The notes under the pieces were generated by a model. It saw only the letters and a list, made by a program, of their open reading frames with translations. It made no database searches and had not been told where the DNA came from. The translations under genes were made by a program, and so were the position numbers. 64,000 bases of DNA. It comes from Phocoena phocoena (Eukaryota > Chordata > Mammalia > Artiodactyla > Phocoenidae). Of the stretch, positions 10,421 to 23,450 are shown piece after piece (positions within the stretch are counted from its first letter, which is position 1; the number at the start of each line of letters is the position of its first letter). The stretch covers positions 113,599,316 to 113,663,315 of the forward strand of contig NC_089222.1 of assembly GCF_963924675.1 (NCBI RefSeq), written 5' to 3'.

Positions 10421-13400
10421 GGGCCCTCAAAACCATATTAAAGCCATTTGTATTTTATTATAAGTAGCAAAGAAGGTAGTGAATACATTCTCCATGATGA
10501 GTTTCTGGTTTAATAACTTTCATGCACCCTAACAATTCTAAGCAAATGGGGAGCGTAGACTGAGACACAAGCCAATCTATGATTGAATTTCTAGATTTTC
10601 ATTAAAAGTTCAATAGCACTTATTTTTGTTGTTATTATTGTTATTATTATTATTACTATGATTAGTGCTCAAATACTTGCTGGAAAAGTGTTTCAGTCTT
10701 TTTTATTAAAAAATTGTCATTCCATGTTTGTTAAATGCAATCACACATAACTTAGCTCTTAATTTACATTGCAAATGAACAAATGTTCCAAAAGGTATAA
10801 AAATTGCAAGAATAAAAAATGAGCACTTTTGTAAACTTAGCATTATTCGATAAACCTTCCTAAATCAAACATGCCATTCACAATGTAGATTGAATTGTTC
10901 TGTTCCTCACTAATCAGTCCCATGGAAATGTGAGAAAGTAGAGCCACTGTTCTATTTATTTGGACAATAAAAACAAAATATACTAGTTGATGCCCCTGAG
11001 TTGTTTTGATTGCCAATAAGAAAATATAATTATTTTAAAGTGCATGTGTTCTGTGAAAAACAAAAAAGATCATTGAATGTAATTCTCATAGTTATGTAGA
11101 ACTATTTATTAGATAATGAATTAAGCCTAGTCGGTTCTCTTATTTCACGTCCAAAGCCTTATCTTTAACTACCAATTGGACATGTTTAGATGGTCTTCCC
11201 ATCACTACCTCATTCTCAGAGTCTATAATTCAATCTTCCTCCACCTCTTTTTCTCCCCCCAAAACTAGGGCATCACTAGAGTATTCAAGAATCAGACAAA
11301 TGACTCATTTCATGTATCCCAAATATTGTATATTCATGAAATCAGGTTAGAGTTACATAATATAAAGACTTGGAAGAAAAATAGTAACAGGGAAGGGGTA
11401 GATGACATCTTCTTACTGTCTAATCTGTGAAGCCCATCTGTTTGTGAGGAAATAGAAAATGGCATTCTCATGCAGACTGCTTTAGTTACTGAGAAAATTA
11501 CAGATTGGAAGAATATATGTATATGATTTTCAGGACTTGATGATTTTATTTGATGCATGGTTCTCCTCATCCATCACTTTTTCCAGTTATCATTGCATTC
11601 TCTGAGGTACCAGTGAGTTCATTCAGTATCCACTAGCAATTTTCTTGGAACTTTGCAGTTTATTTGGTTTCTGTTCACATGCTTCTCATTGAGTAAAACT
11701 TACTTTTTCAATCCATTTCTAGAGAGATGCTATTTAGGTATGTATGTAAGTTAGGAAAATATTAAATATCGATTTCTGAGAAGCCATCACCAAATAGCTT
11801 TTTAGAGATTAGAAAATGGTATAATGTATATTATACCATTTCTGTGGGTTTCCTTTGTGTTTCAGAAAAGTCTACTATGCAAATTGGACAGATATCATGT
11901 CATTTTAGAGATAAAAAGAAATTTGAAGTTCGTGCTAATTAACAATATGAAGTCCAAGGCTAAGAAATTAGCTCATAATTCCTACCTTACTCTTTACTCT
12001 GTACCCTAACAAGAATGCTTATTTAGATACAAGATTTTGGTCAAAAAAATATAATTTGCAATATTCACTATGTGTATGTTTTTAAGTTAATATTTCTTCA
12101 ACTTGAAAGTATATTGTTTGCTTATTGGGAAAAAATATATTCAAAAAATTAGAAAGCATACAGCCTATAATTTATACCCAACATAGCAACATATAGCATT
12201 TCAAACTTTTCCCACAACAGATACTGAGGTTTTGTGAATATACCCATCTCTGCACTTGTATTGGTATCTGCAGTGCTATTTAAAAGTGGCACACTTTATA
12301 TAAAACATTTTATCTAATTTCAAATTAATTTTGAAGGCAAATTAATCTATATGGGTGGGTTAAAATTGATCTAGTTTTCAGTAACTATAACCTATGGATT
12401 GAGTGTTCAAATTGTTAATGTAAATATTCAAATTTCATGAAGACTGAAATAATCTAAATGACTCAAAACGTAAAAAGGAAAAATAAGTTATAGATTAAAA
12501 CTTCAAAATGAGACTTAAAATATTCCTCTTAGAAAAAAACTTATATTATATATCTAGATAAAGGGCTCTTAAAGAGAATATGATAAAAAAATATGCTTCT
12601 TCAAAGTAGGTTTTAGGCTAAAGGAAATAAAGGTTTTATATTAAATGTGAATTTTTTTATTCATTTGAATTACTAATATTGCTTATATTCTTCAGTCTTC
12701 AGTTGGGTAAGTCTAATGAAAACCCGACTGAATACTATATTGTGTTGTATTAAATATTCTTCACTGCAGTGTGTACCACGGGGTCTCACTTTATTGTGTG
12801 TAATTTCCATGCATTCTGGAATCGTTTTTTTTCTTTTATTCTAGCCATTTTTGCTTATTTCTGCTTCCATCAAGCTTAAAAGGAAAGACAATAAATACAC
12901 GGAAGGAATAGATGATGAAACTGTAAAATTCACCAACACATTTACATGCACAGACTACTTTGAATCCTAGAGTCTATTTCCATAAATGCATTTAGAAAAC
13001 CTCATGGGGACTCCAAATGAATAGAATGAGAACTAGATGAATTCCCTTTTTGAATCATGAGTTGCTTAGAGTGAAGGATTTCACAAGTCAGAGCTGAACA
13101 CAGCTAATAAATTGGGTTTGCTTCTGTTGGGGGACAAAATCTTATGTATGCTTTTGTATGGATTAAGTCCAGATTTATTATTCTGAACTATTCACCCAGC
13201 ATTAATCATAAATCAATTTAGTGACAACTTTAAAATATGAGAATATTTTATATGCATCTTGAATTGTCCATTTAACAGGTCAAATCAGTGATTTTGCTCC
13301 ACGCTTTCTTTCAATTGGGTTCTACAGTGATGCACTATCTCTTTACCAATTTTATTCTCCCAAGCAATCAAGGGCAGGGGTTACCCCACAGTAATTTGAT

Positions 13401-13984
13401 GCCCCTGTGTCAGGGAACACAAATCAACTTGAAAGGAACAGTATGCCTGGTTTAATGCCATATTTTATGCAGAACAAGAGAAATGACAGTTCCTAAGACT
13501 AAACTTAAAGCCTTGAAAAAAGTGAATCTGGAGAATCTCACCCTTTAGGATTGCTTAGCTGTTACGTATACATATATTTTCCCCTAGAAAAATATTCCCC
13601 AAAGTGATTCCAAACATGTATCTCCAGAAGATGATAGCTAATGAAGAACTTCTCTCCCTCCTGCATGTGTGATGAACAAATGCTTTCCAGCCAAGTCAGA
13701 CATATTATGCAGTTCATTGTATGAAATAAATACACATAGAGGTTGGTATTTTAATCAAATAAATATTAAAAAACTTTTAAATTAGATTTTTACATCATTC
13801 TCATGTATAGTTATGAATTGTCATACTCTATAATGTGACATATTCCTGTGAAGGCCATTATGTTTAAACGTATCTTATTTAGTTAATGCATATTGATATA
13901 TTTTTAAAAATTATAGACTGATGATTTGGCATGTAGAACTATCTGAAGTGCCACTCCTGCACCTTCCTGACTACTGAAAAATAA
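10421..13984. other. AT-rich, repeat-poor sequence
   Basis: No interspersed repeat family is recognised in about 3.5 kb, apart from a (TTA)n-like tract at about 10625-10660. No gene is recognised. The open frame at 11334-11570 (minus) has no recognisable domain. It forms part of a longer repeat-poor block reaching about 19.5 kb. Confidence 0.45.
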
Positions 13985-14152
13985 GGCAGTGGGGAAGAAG
14001 TAAGCTCTGAAATTAGAGCAATGTCTGAACCTTGGAGCATCAGCTTACTAGCTGAGTGACTGGGAGCTCAGATGCTTTAAATCTCAGTTACCTCATCCAT
14101 TAAATGCAAATAATAGAGTTTTTGTGAGGATTAAATGAGACATGCCATATAA
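13985..14152 (+). mobile_element. MIR SINE, plus strand
   Basis: Recognisable by 'TTACTAGCTGAGTGACTGGG', 'ATCTCAGTTACCTCATCCAT', 'TAAATGCAAATAATAGAG' and 'GTGAGGATTAAATGAGAC'. These follow the MIR consensus core and its right end closely. Confidence 0.8.
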
Positions 14153-16650
14153 TTGAGAAGCAGATATTTTAATTTTATAATCAAAATCATGCATTATTAC
14201 TAGTAATTTTATTTATTTCTAATATGTGGATCCACTCCAAACCTCTGAATATATATTATGTATTGATGTGGGTGAACCTTGAAAGAATTTCTGTTAATGC
14301 TAATTAGCTAAAGTTAGCTTTAAAACAATGTTTGTGTTTTTTAATGCATCTCTGGTGAATAGCTTTATTCAGAAAATTACTGTGAGACTTTTTCTTGGCA
14401 CAGTTCTGTAACCTGGAAAAGCAAATGAGAAATATGTGACAATACACTTGTTATGACAGAGAATAAATACTTTAAGTTTGGTAATATCTTAAACCTCTAA
14501 ATTATGTAAATTCATGAGCCAATGTAACAGTACAGACTCATACACTGAAGCAGAAAATTAGAACCTGTGATTTTAGACACTTTAATAATAAATCTCGTTA
14601 ATTGCTACTGACAGTCCTTTAGAGATGAAAGATCATTATATTTTCAGGTTTAGCCCAATGGCTGTGGAAAAATATTATTCCCCACCAGTGGATGATCTAA
14701 TTTAACTGAAGAGCAAATCCTATAAGATCAGAGTTGATGACCTGGTTGATCAATACGCTTAGTAATTCTATTAGAGTTAAATGTAATTTAGGAAACCAAC
14801 CACTAAAAATCATCATTCTTTTGGTTAAATTATTCTTAATTAGAAAATTCATATATATTTTAATGTAATATTTAAATTAATATATCATATATATTATAGA
14901 TACTTATAGAAGTTGCATGTAAAGATATATTTCCTCTAGAGAATGCACAACTGAATTTTGAGGAGGCAAAAGAAAGTGGATGAACTTTAGCAAAATATTT
15001 TGTGGGGTTTTAATCTCAACTTTAAAATTTTGATGATATATTATGAAGAGAAGCATATTATATATGCAGGTGTGTGACTGCAACTATATCACTTTCCTAA
15101 AATGAACACTGTATCTCTCTTGAAACTGTGAAATAATTACAATACCCCCATTCTTACACACACATACCCAAAAAACTCTCCTAATTTCTACCATGTTCTT
15201 TGTCAGAGAAATCACTGGGTAAGGGGAGGAGGCAGGTTTGAAACATTGTTGTGGTAATTTCACCCAAAATCAAGGGGCAGAAACAAGGTCAAATCAGTTG
15301 CTTGAATTGACCTGTCACTTCACTTAAATTACAAGTGATTCAATAACCCTGTGAACCAGGTAGTGAAATGTGGGTGAATGTGGGTGGATTAAGATCATAG
15401 GAATTTGTAACTGGTATTGCTGATGCCGTTTTTACACTTAGTACAGTTTCAGACATAAACTTTGATTTAAAGTGAGGCAAATATGCGTATGATTACCTAT
15501 GTATTTTTATAACCAATATGAAGTTGACACTGTTTCATAATTTTATTTTAGCCAGGATATTAAGATGAAAAATTACTCATGAGAAATATACTCAAATAGA
15601 AGTATATTTCATCCATTACATCTAAAAGAGAAATGTAGTAGAAAATTTTATTTATATTATTATACAAAATATAATAAATACTGTAATTATTAAAAGTCTG
15701 TGATAATATTCATTCCAACACTTTTGAACCCTAAGAGCTATAAACAGAGAGTAAAAACATTGAAAAGATCATCTCCATGGCTTTAAGTAAACACTACCTA
15801 ATAAGAGCATAGAGGTGCACACAAAAAGTATAACTTAAAAGTTTATGGATAACTTCAAAATGCTGAGGGGGCATACTAAAATAAAATTTGGTTTTCAGGT
15901 CACACTTCTCAAAGAAGATAAAAGTGAAACTAGACAGTGAAGGAGTCTGCTGAGCTGAAAATAAAGAACTGAGATAGTAAGAGCACTTCAGACAGAAATT
16001 AGTGTAAGAAATGGGTGAAATGCCTGTGCTTACCAAACAGAGAGTGGATTGTTATGTTTGGAGCATGAATGTCTCTTGGTGGGGGTGGAGTGGTAGGTGG
16101 GATTATGAGTTGATAATTGCTGATAGTGGGGGATGGATGCATGAGGGCTTATTACATAGTCCTCTAAACTTTTTGAAATTTTAATATAAAATACACACTC
16201 ACTCACACACACACACTCAGGGGCACCAGGGAACTAGATTGGGGTGTTGTGCATGTTTCACTGGTGCTTAATTACTACAGTGACACATGTCAGGTAGTAG
16301 GCTCAGACTATAAGAGACAAGTCAGACAAGAATATCTCCCATTAGACATTTACCAATAAAAAAAAGGTACAGAAGTGCACTCAAGGAATAGTCACATCAG
16401 CACATTGTTGCAGATGATATTTCTGAATAAGAAGGGTCATACCAGACCTCCCAAAATCTTATCTATCCCCCACTCCCAAGCCCAGACTTACGTAGGTAGG
16501 ATGTGTGCTGGAGCCCACATAACCTGCATCAGGTGCAGCTCATCAATATTGACAGAAGCTAAAATGCAACATGACCACAGTATTCACTAGAGTACAGTTG
16601 ATCAGGAATGAGTTTCTCATTGTTGAACCTCAGCGCCCCCTCGTCAACTT

Positions 16651-16698
16651 GGTCAGGACCAAGACAATCTAGTCGGTCAGGACCAAGACAATCTGGTC
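16651..16698. repeat. Two tandem copies of a 24-bp unit
   Basis: The unit 'GGTCAGGACCAAGACAATCT' plus AGTC or GGTC occurs at 16651-16674 and 16675-16698 with one mismatch. Confidence 0.93.
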
Positions 16699-18631
16699 GG
16701 GTACAAAAACTTACTTGATCTTATTGTTGAAGAACTAGAAGAAATAGACATTCTAAAAGTCATGCTAACGTATACTATTTATTTTTGGGGCCTTGAGCTG
16801 ATAAGTAAAGAATTGGATACAATTACACAATCAGAGAGGTTGAGGATACCAAAGACCCTGCAAAACCTTCACCTTTAGGATGGTTTAAATGTAACCTGTA
16901 AAAATAAAATAATTTTAATCAATGTCTATTTTATCAACTAAACCTGTATTGCATTATTTAGACAACTTTTTAAATTTATAATCAATGGACAATTTATAGT
17001 CAATATGTAACTCTCTAAATTCTGGGCTTATAAGCTAAATCATATTTTATGAAAATGTTTCCAAGTACTGTTAAACTCTCCTTTCCATTATATTTTATAA
17101 TACAAATGTAAGATAACAACTTTTTGAACTGCTGTGTTATAATAACTTTATCAGCTGTTGTAAGAGTAGACTTTGAAAATCTTCGGTAAAATATGCCAAA
17201 TTTCAGTGCCCTAAAATATGTCATTACTGTAACGTCTCAAACAATGTTGGCTCATGGACTAGAATTACAGTAACCTCCAAGGAATTATGAAAAATAATCA
17301 TATTAGTGAAAGAATTGTTACACGTTTCAAAGCCTAGATTTAAGTCCAAGATGGTGCCACACATAACATTAATCTTCAGATCTTTGCAGAATTCCTCTGG
17401 GCAATAGCTCACATCATAAAATCAAACATAATGATGAATAGACACTTTTTACTCTGAAGTCCAGGAAATAAAATTTCACTGCACGATTTGGCATATGTGT
17501 TATGTAGGATTTTCTCTTCTTCTTTAGCATGAAAAATTGTATGTGATATTGGACTAAAAAGATTAATAGTCTGATGTACTATGCAAATCTTAACATAAAG
17601 CTCAAAGATGTAACATTTTAATTTTTTTCCAAGCCTCAAATGATTTAAGTAAACAGCCCTTGCTTGTCCAAGCATGATATCAATTAAGCAAAGACTTAGT
17701 ATTAATACTCATATTTTATTTTCATTTTCTTCATATTCATCTATCAAAACATATACTTTAAAATGCAGAGAATATTGCGGCATGGTTCTTTAGCAAAAGA
17801 CCTAAAAATATATTAAATTATTTGATAATTATTCTGGACACAGCGTATTCATCATAAGCCTTAAAAAGATAACATACCATATACCTTCCCTAAAACAACT
17901 AATATAAATGTTAACTTAAAAGTGTTTTCAAAAAACTTTTGCATTTTTCTATTTATTCTCAAATGAAAGAGGTTTTGTGGAGTGTTTTCATAACAAAATA
18001 TCTGATAATTCTATGTTGTAAAACTTGCAAAATGTGCAATCTTTCTTTGAAAAGATTGCATAATAGAAAATACATTGGTAGTCAGCTTAAAGATATGTTT
18101 CAGCTGATAAAGAATTTGATTGCTATAATTTATATAGTATGCTAATCTCTGCCAAACTATGGGATTTTTTTTTTTTTTGACTAACACTATCATAGACAAA
18201 ATATTAGCGGAAGACCCTCACCAACACTCCACCATTGTCATCTGGTAGGGCCTTTTTTCATTCTAATGAGCATGGTCTGTCTTGTGTACAAACACTAGCC
18301 TCTCCTATATGATATGCACAGACATTCAATCAGATGTTTAATTACATTTTAACATGAGTTTCAAACAGCTGGCTAATTCCCTTATTTCTGATTAAAGAGA
18401 TTACAAAAAATAAAACCTAACATGGCATTTACATACAACTCTAAGATGAAACATTATTAATAAGTTTTAAGCATTTAAGAGATAAAAACTTTTTTAAAGC
18501 ATGGGGATAACAGTTTCTAAAACAATGAAACACTTTCACGAAGTGGTGGGGAAGAGGGATGAAATCGATTGGAATGTTAGCAGTTTGAAAGGGGAGATCC
18601 TGGAAAACTGTCAGATAAGGATTTGCTAATG

Positions 18632-18674
18632 CAATGTATAGTCTTACTGTCACTTACAATGTATAGTCTTACTG
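18632..18674. repeat. Direct repeat of 18 bp, period 25
   Basis: 'CAATGTATAGTCTTACTG' occurs at 18632-18649 and again at 18657-18674, separated by TCACTTA. It is probably a small slippage duplication. Confidence 0.9.
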
Positions 18675-19489
18675 ATGTGCTAAGGTCAATAATGTACATT
18701 TTGGGCTGCAATTGACCAACAGTGAATATTTTAGAAGCAAGAAGGTAACTGCCTAAGTTGAGCACAGCTGACACAACGTGATTTGGGGTCATACGTTTTT
18801 GTGGTAGTGTCGATTATAATATGCCCTCCTTTTTTTTCATATAGAAAAAATTTGGGGTATATTTAGAATTATCAAATGAAATACTCTTTTAAAATCTGGT
18901 AATGCGATAGTGAAGTATATTTTCGTTGCCTTAAACTTTAACATCTTCAAAGTAGGGGAAAATGAAGCAGACACTCTTGGTTTTTGTGCTACTCCTTATG
19001 ACTTGGACAGATACATTAAATCTACATTAACTCTTTCAGACATGAACATTTTAAGTATCCAAAGTCCAAAGGCTATCAAACACGGATGTAAGAATGTTAC
19101 CGAAAATTATATAATGTGTGTAATATCTGACTTTTATTAATGGTTTTGGTGATAGTGTTCATGGAACTTACTCCCTCAGAAACATTTCACAAAGCTACAG
19201 TGCATGGTACTGACACCAGACTAGACCCATAGACAAACAGGACTTAGAACAGACTAACTTACCATATACATGTATATCTATTTGGGTGTGTTTGTGGATA
19301 TACGTGTGCGGATGTATGCATGGGTGTGTATTTGTATTAGTATATACAAGCATATCAATTTGGAAAGCTCTCTGTGATATATATCTGAAATGTGAAAATG
19401 TGAAGAACATTTAAGAACAATCCTGATTGAAAAAGAACTCTCACCTATACAAAAAAATATTTTATTGCATATATACATTTATACAAAGT

Positions 19490-19690
19490 TATTTGGAAAT
19501 ATTATGTAGCAGTTTAAAAAGTGTGCGTGTGTGTGTGTGTTTATTGATGGACAGATCTCCAGGATATGTTGTTAATAGAAAAAGCAAGACATAGAACTAA
19601 GGACTGATAGGTATTATTTAATCTCACTATATTATAAAGTATTTGTATGTATATCATAAATGCATAGGTATACAGACAAAACATATGAAA
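19490..19690 (+). mobile_element. L1ME-like 3' fragment, plus strand
   Basis: The sequence contains 'TATTATGTAGCAGTTTAAAA', then a short (GT)n, then 'GATGGACAGATCTCCAGGAT' and 'GTTAATAGAAAAAGCAAGAC'. This matches the region just after ORF2 in old L1M4/L1ME elements (catgcagccattaaaa, gaaagatctccaagatata, gttaagtgaaaaaagcaag). The copy at 38130 preserves the same region. Confidence 0.65.
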
Positions 19691-19701
19691 AAAACACCCT
19701 C

Positions 19702-19935
19702 TGTTTTAGACCATTTGAGTGTCTGTAACAGAATACCATAGACTGGGTGACTTATAAACAACTGAAATTTACTTCTCAAAATTCTTGAGGCTGGGAAGTC
19801 CTAGATCAAGACTCTAGCTGATTTGGTGTCTGGCGAGAACCCATTTCCTGATTCCTAGACAGTCATCTTCTCCCTCTGATTCTCTGGAGCCTTTATCCTT
19901 ACTTTCTAGAGGCCACAAGAGTGTATGTTTCCAGT
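19702..19935 (-). mobile_element. Partial MLT1/MST-type LTR, minus strand
   Basis: The plus strand shows 'AACAGAATACCATAGACTGG', 'GTGACTTATAAACAACTGAA', 'ATTCTTGAGGCTGGGAAGTC' and 'GATTTGGTGTCTGGCGAGAA'. This is the reverse complement of the 3' half of a MaLR LTR. The 5' half of the LTR is missing on the right side. It lies directly beside the L1ME fragment. Confidence 0.75.
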
Positions 19936-21174
19936 TACCTATAGATGTCTAATACAAAAAGAGTAGCAAGAATATCACCCCATAAGTAGTTAAATATTTA
20001 CTAGTAATTTGATATTTCAACTGTTGACTTACTGCAAAAGAAAAAAATTTAAAGTAAGAAAATTTAATTATTCTTATCCCATTAAGTCATCATATTGAAT
20101 TAGAAATTATGTGAAAAGTAAAATAATATTAAGGTAAAGGTTTTAAAATAGTTTTATAAAGCAAGTGAAAAGAAACTACTAGGTACTACATAATTAATGA
20201 TCAAATGGATGACATAGAAAATGTTTTAAATATTCACAAAAATAAATATTCAATGTAGTCCCTAAAGATTGGAATTGTAAAGTCAAAGGAATTGTATTTT
20301 ATTCCTTTCCCTTTTCTTTTGTGCACTGCTTCCTGCCCCCCCCCCCCCACCCAGATATCACAGCATCGACTTCGTGTGTCCCTTCCATGGCCCAGGCCTA
20401 CCCAGCACTTGGAAATATTCTATAGTGGAAGAAAATCTCCCCCCTTATATTTAAAGGAGCCTAGTCCTTCAAAATACTTAAAACATATTTTTTAAAAAGC
20501 AGTCCGATTAATTTAACTATTACAGATGATGACTGAGTGATAATCTCCTAAACCTAATTCAATGTTAAAGGATTAATCTAAGAGAAACCACTAATGATAG
20601 AATTTCTAACAATGTAAGATAATGGCGTGAAATGGCTTCTGGGATGAAGGAAATCATTTTGAGGCTGAGTTTGAGAGCAAGCCCTTTTCTGAACAGTTCC
20701 TGATTTTTGCTTCCTCGTTTCCTCTTTCTCTGAACATGTAGACTCTTAAAATTCTAAGTTTTTTTGACGGTAGTTCAGGATACAGAGAAGATCAGAGATG
20801 TGCATTTGCATTCGGATATGTTTGTGAAGTATATAAGAAAATATCAGTGGTTTAAATATACACTGCCTGATGGTCTTCTCTCTTTAACAGTCCTAAAGTT
20901 TGAGAAATTCTGGATTCTTATTGAGTTTAGTAATAGTCACTCCTGACCTATTTACCAATTTTTGGATTCATTTTTTCAGTTACCTGCTAAATGGTTCTAC
21001 TTGTATGTCTTGTCATTTTATAATAAATCTATAATGGAATTTATCTTTCTTTAACCTTTATTTGGAAAAATATAGTAAGCATAAAGCTTTGGAATCAACT
21101 TGTGTTTTAAGGGTTAAGTGGACATCATTCTCCTTTTCCTGTTGGTTCTAGTATGTTCCAGTTATCCCCTCTCC
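19936..21174. other. AT-rich sequence, nothing recognised
   Basis: No gene or repeat family is recognised. A poly-C run of 13 lies at 20336-20348 and is a likely site of sequencing error or length variation. Confidence 0.45.
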
Positions 21175-21720
21175 TTCATTCGTCCTGCTATACTGTAACG
21201 ACCTTCACTTCACACTTCATACTGAATTATTAAAATAGTCTAATGTCAGTCTCTCTCTCTCTCTCATCTAATTTGTACTATCCAAACCAAAAACCCCTGA
21301 AAAACTCTCATTGCCTTCAGGACCAAGTCAAATTATATCACTCAAATTCCCTTCCAGAGTCAACCAGCATCTCCTTTCCTTAGCTCTGGTCAAACCCTCT
21401 ATTCATACACCATCCACCTTAACTAAAAATCCAATGCCAGTCAAACATCTTGGTATTTCAGAACAGATCTCGAGGTCTCTCTCCAGCATACCACCTTCTC
21501 AAGTTCTAAAACTCTTTATTTCCTCTCAGTTCTCCTGTGTCTATTGTCTATGCAACTTATCTGATGATAATTCTGGTCTAGTGATAGCTTTTGATTTAAC
21601 TTTCAAACCCATGGCATGTTTAATGTTTTGTGCTTGGAGTTTGATTTTCCTAGTGCAATATGCCATTCTTAAGGCAAATACCATGTTTAATATAAAGTGT
21701 TTACATATTGAATAAAGGAG
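21175..21720 (+). mobile_element. Diverged L2 LINE 3' region, plus strand
   Basis: The sequence follows L2 3' landmarks loosely: 'TTATTAAAATAGTCTAATG' (L2: ttattgcaatagcctcctaac), 'CCCTGAAAAACTCTCATTGC' and 'CCTTCAGGACCAAGTCAAAT' (L2: ccctccaatggc and ttaggataaagtccaaac). A (TC)n run lies at about 21249-21266. The 134-residue open frame at 21311-21715 falls inside this repeat and shows no domain, so I do not call it a gene. Confidence 0.5.
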
Positions 21721-22106
21721 TGTCTAATTCTGCCAATCTACTGAGCTAGGCACTGGGATTATAAATTCCTGTAGAAAACACAAAACAGAGGTCAAGGATC
21801 AATTTGTTATGTTTCCTAGAGTTTCGAGTATCGTACCTTTATATTCATGTTGTGTGTGTACATCTAAGTATTAAGACATAGATAAAAGCTTACATTATTT
21901 CAATTCGATTGTTACAGTTTTATGTCAAGCATTTACATAGCTGCTAGATAATATTTCATTAATTTCATTCAGTATATTTACTGAGCACCTACCATGACTA
22001 CTACTGGTTCCTATTCTTAAAATGTTTAGGACTTATGGAAAAATTAATCAATAGATCATACAAATTGATGTCAACTGGAGGTATAAGTACTATGAAGAAC
22101 AGGGGC

Positions 22107-22473
22107 TTAGTCCATTTGGCCTGTTGTGGAGCAAAAACTTCCATAGACTAAGTAGCTTAAACAACAAATGTATCTTTCTTACAGTTCTAAAGGCTAAGAA
22201 GTCCAAGATCAATTTGCCAGCACATTTGATGTCTGGTATGGACCCACTTTCTGATTCATAGATGATCACCTTCTAACTGTATCCTTACATATGAAAAGAA
22301 GAGCTAAAGAGCTCTGTAGGGTCTCTTTTATAAGGGAATTAATCCCATTCATGAGGACTTCACCCTTATGATCTAATCAACCTCCCAAGGGTCCCATCTC
22401 CTAACACCATCACATTATGGATTAGGATTTCAACATATGAATTTTGGAGGAACACAAGCATTCAGTTCACTGC
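22107..22473 (-). mobile_element. MLT1/MST-type solo LTR, minus strand
   Basis: A near full-length MaLR LTR within L2. On the plus strand: 'TTAGTCCATTTGGCCTGTTG', 'TTCTTACAGTTCTAAAGGCT', 'TCTTTTATAAGGGAATTAAT', 'CCCATTCATGAGGACTTCAC', 'TAACACCATCACATTATGGA' and 'TTTCAACATATGAATTTTGG'. No internal retroviral sequence is present. Confidence 0.85.
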
Positions 22474-22652
22474 AGAGCATGTCTGCTGACATGCAAGTAG
22501 AAAACAAAAGACACCAACCACGATGGAGTTGTCAAGGAAGGGTTTCCTAGAGATATGAATTCTGATCTGATGAATAATAAAAAAGTTTGGGTGACTGCTC
22601 AAGGAAGAGTTTCCAGGTAAAGGTAGCAACATACACAAATAACATTTGGCAG

Positions 22653-23057
22653 GACTTCCCTGGTGGCACAGTGGTTAAGAATCTGCCTGCCAATGCAGGG
22701 AACACAGGTTTGATCCCTGGTCTGGGAAGATCCCACATACCGTGGAGCAGCTAAGCTCGTGCGCCACAACTACTGAGCTTGCTCTCTAGAGCCCACGAGC
22801 CACAACTGCTGAGCCCGTGTGGTGCAACTACTGAAGCCCATGTGCTCTATGGCCCACATGCTGCAACTACTGAAGCCAGCTCAACAAATGAGCCCACATG
22901 CTACAACTACTGAAGCCTGCTTGCCTAGAGCCTGTGCTCTGCAACAAGAGAAGCCACTACAATGATAAGCCTGCGCACCACTACGAAGAGTAGCTGCCGC
23001 TCACACAACCAGAGACGACCCAATACAGCCAAAACTTTAAAAATTAAAAAAAAAAAA
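22653..23057 (+). mobile_element. Long CHR-family SINE with internal repeats
   Basis: About 405 bp. The tRNA-like head ('GACTTCCCTGGTGGCACAGT') is followed by several imperfect units built on 'CCACAACTACTGAGC' or 'GCAACTACTGAAGCC', and by an end of 'GACCCAATACAGCCAAAACT' plus an A tail. A direct repeat TTGGCAGG flanks it at 22646-22653 and 23058-23065. It is the longest CHR copy in the window. The extra length comes from additional 'ACTACTGA' units compared with the copies at 34631, 41360 and 53911. Confidence 0.88.
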
Positions 23058-23450
23058 TTGGCAGGAGGAAGAATGATGCATTTAAGGAAGTGAAATTTAG
23101 CTGGTGTGGCTGAGCAGAAGGAAGGGCTGTTTTCTGCAAAATGAGGCTAGAGAGTAATTGAGGACATATCATTCAAGATCAGGTAAGCTATGTAGAGGAC
23201 TTCTATCTTTAGTCCAAGAAAAATGAAAATCCATGGAATGATGTTTGTGTTTGTGTGGTTGGAGGGTGTGAGTGTGGGTGAGTTAAACATTTGCAATTCA
23301 AAAAGATCATTCTGACTGCTCAGTAAGGGGTTAGAGTGGAGGCCAAGTCATCAAGGAAACTACTATAGACATGACCCAGCTTTGACCAAAGTAGGCGTGG
23401 GAGAGTTTGCTAAGAGTGGATGGATTTAAAAGGTGCCTAGGAGGCAAAAT

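Larger units (their letters stand above)
14153..19489. other. AT-rich, repeat-poor sequence
   Basis: About 5.3 kb with only two small local tandem repeats (listed separately) and a short (CA)n near 16204-16217. No gene, RNA or clear transposon is recognised. Small open frames at 15794-16036, 16375-16590, 17015-17675 and 18910-19140 lack any recognisable motif. A poly-T run lies at about 18165-18178. Confidence 0.4.
21950..23450 (-). mobile_element. L2 LINE, minus strand, split by two later insertions
   Basis: Three L2 blocks read in order on the plus strand. Block 1 (21950-22106) has 'TTTACTGAGCACCTACCATG' and 'AAGTACTATGAAGAACAGG'. Block 2 (22474-22652) has 'GTCAAGGAAGGGTTTCCTAG'. Block 3 (23058-23450) has 'AAAAAGATCATTCTGACTGC'. 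They follow the reverse complement of the L2 3' part. The interruptions are a MaLR LTR and a CHR SINE, which gives the relative order L2, then LTR and SINE. Confidence 0.7.

Noticed and set aside
16630..16650. CTCF-like word CAGCGCCCCCTCGTC
   Set aside because: It has three mismatches in the core when aligned to the reverse consensus.
21311..21715. Plus-strand open frame of 134 residues
   Set aside because: It lies in a diverged L2 3' region, has no recognisable domain, and its DNA shows no coding-like composition.
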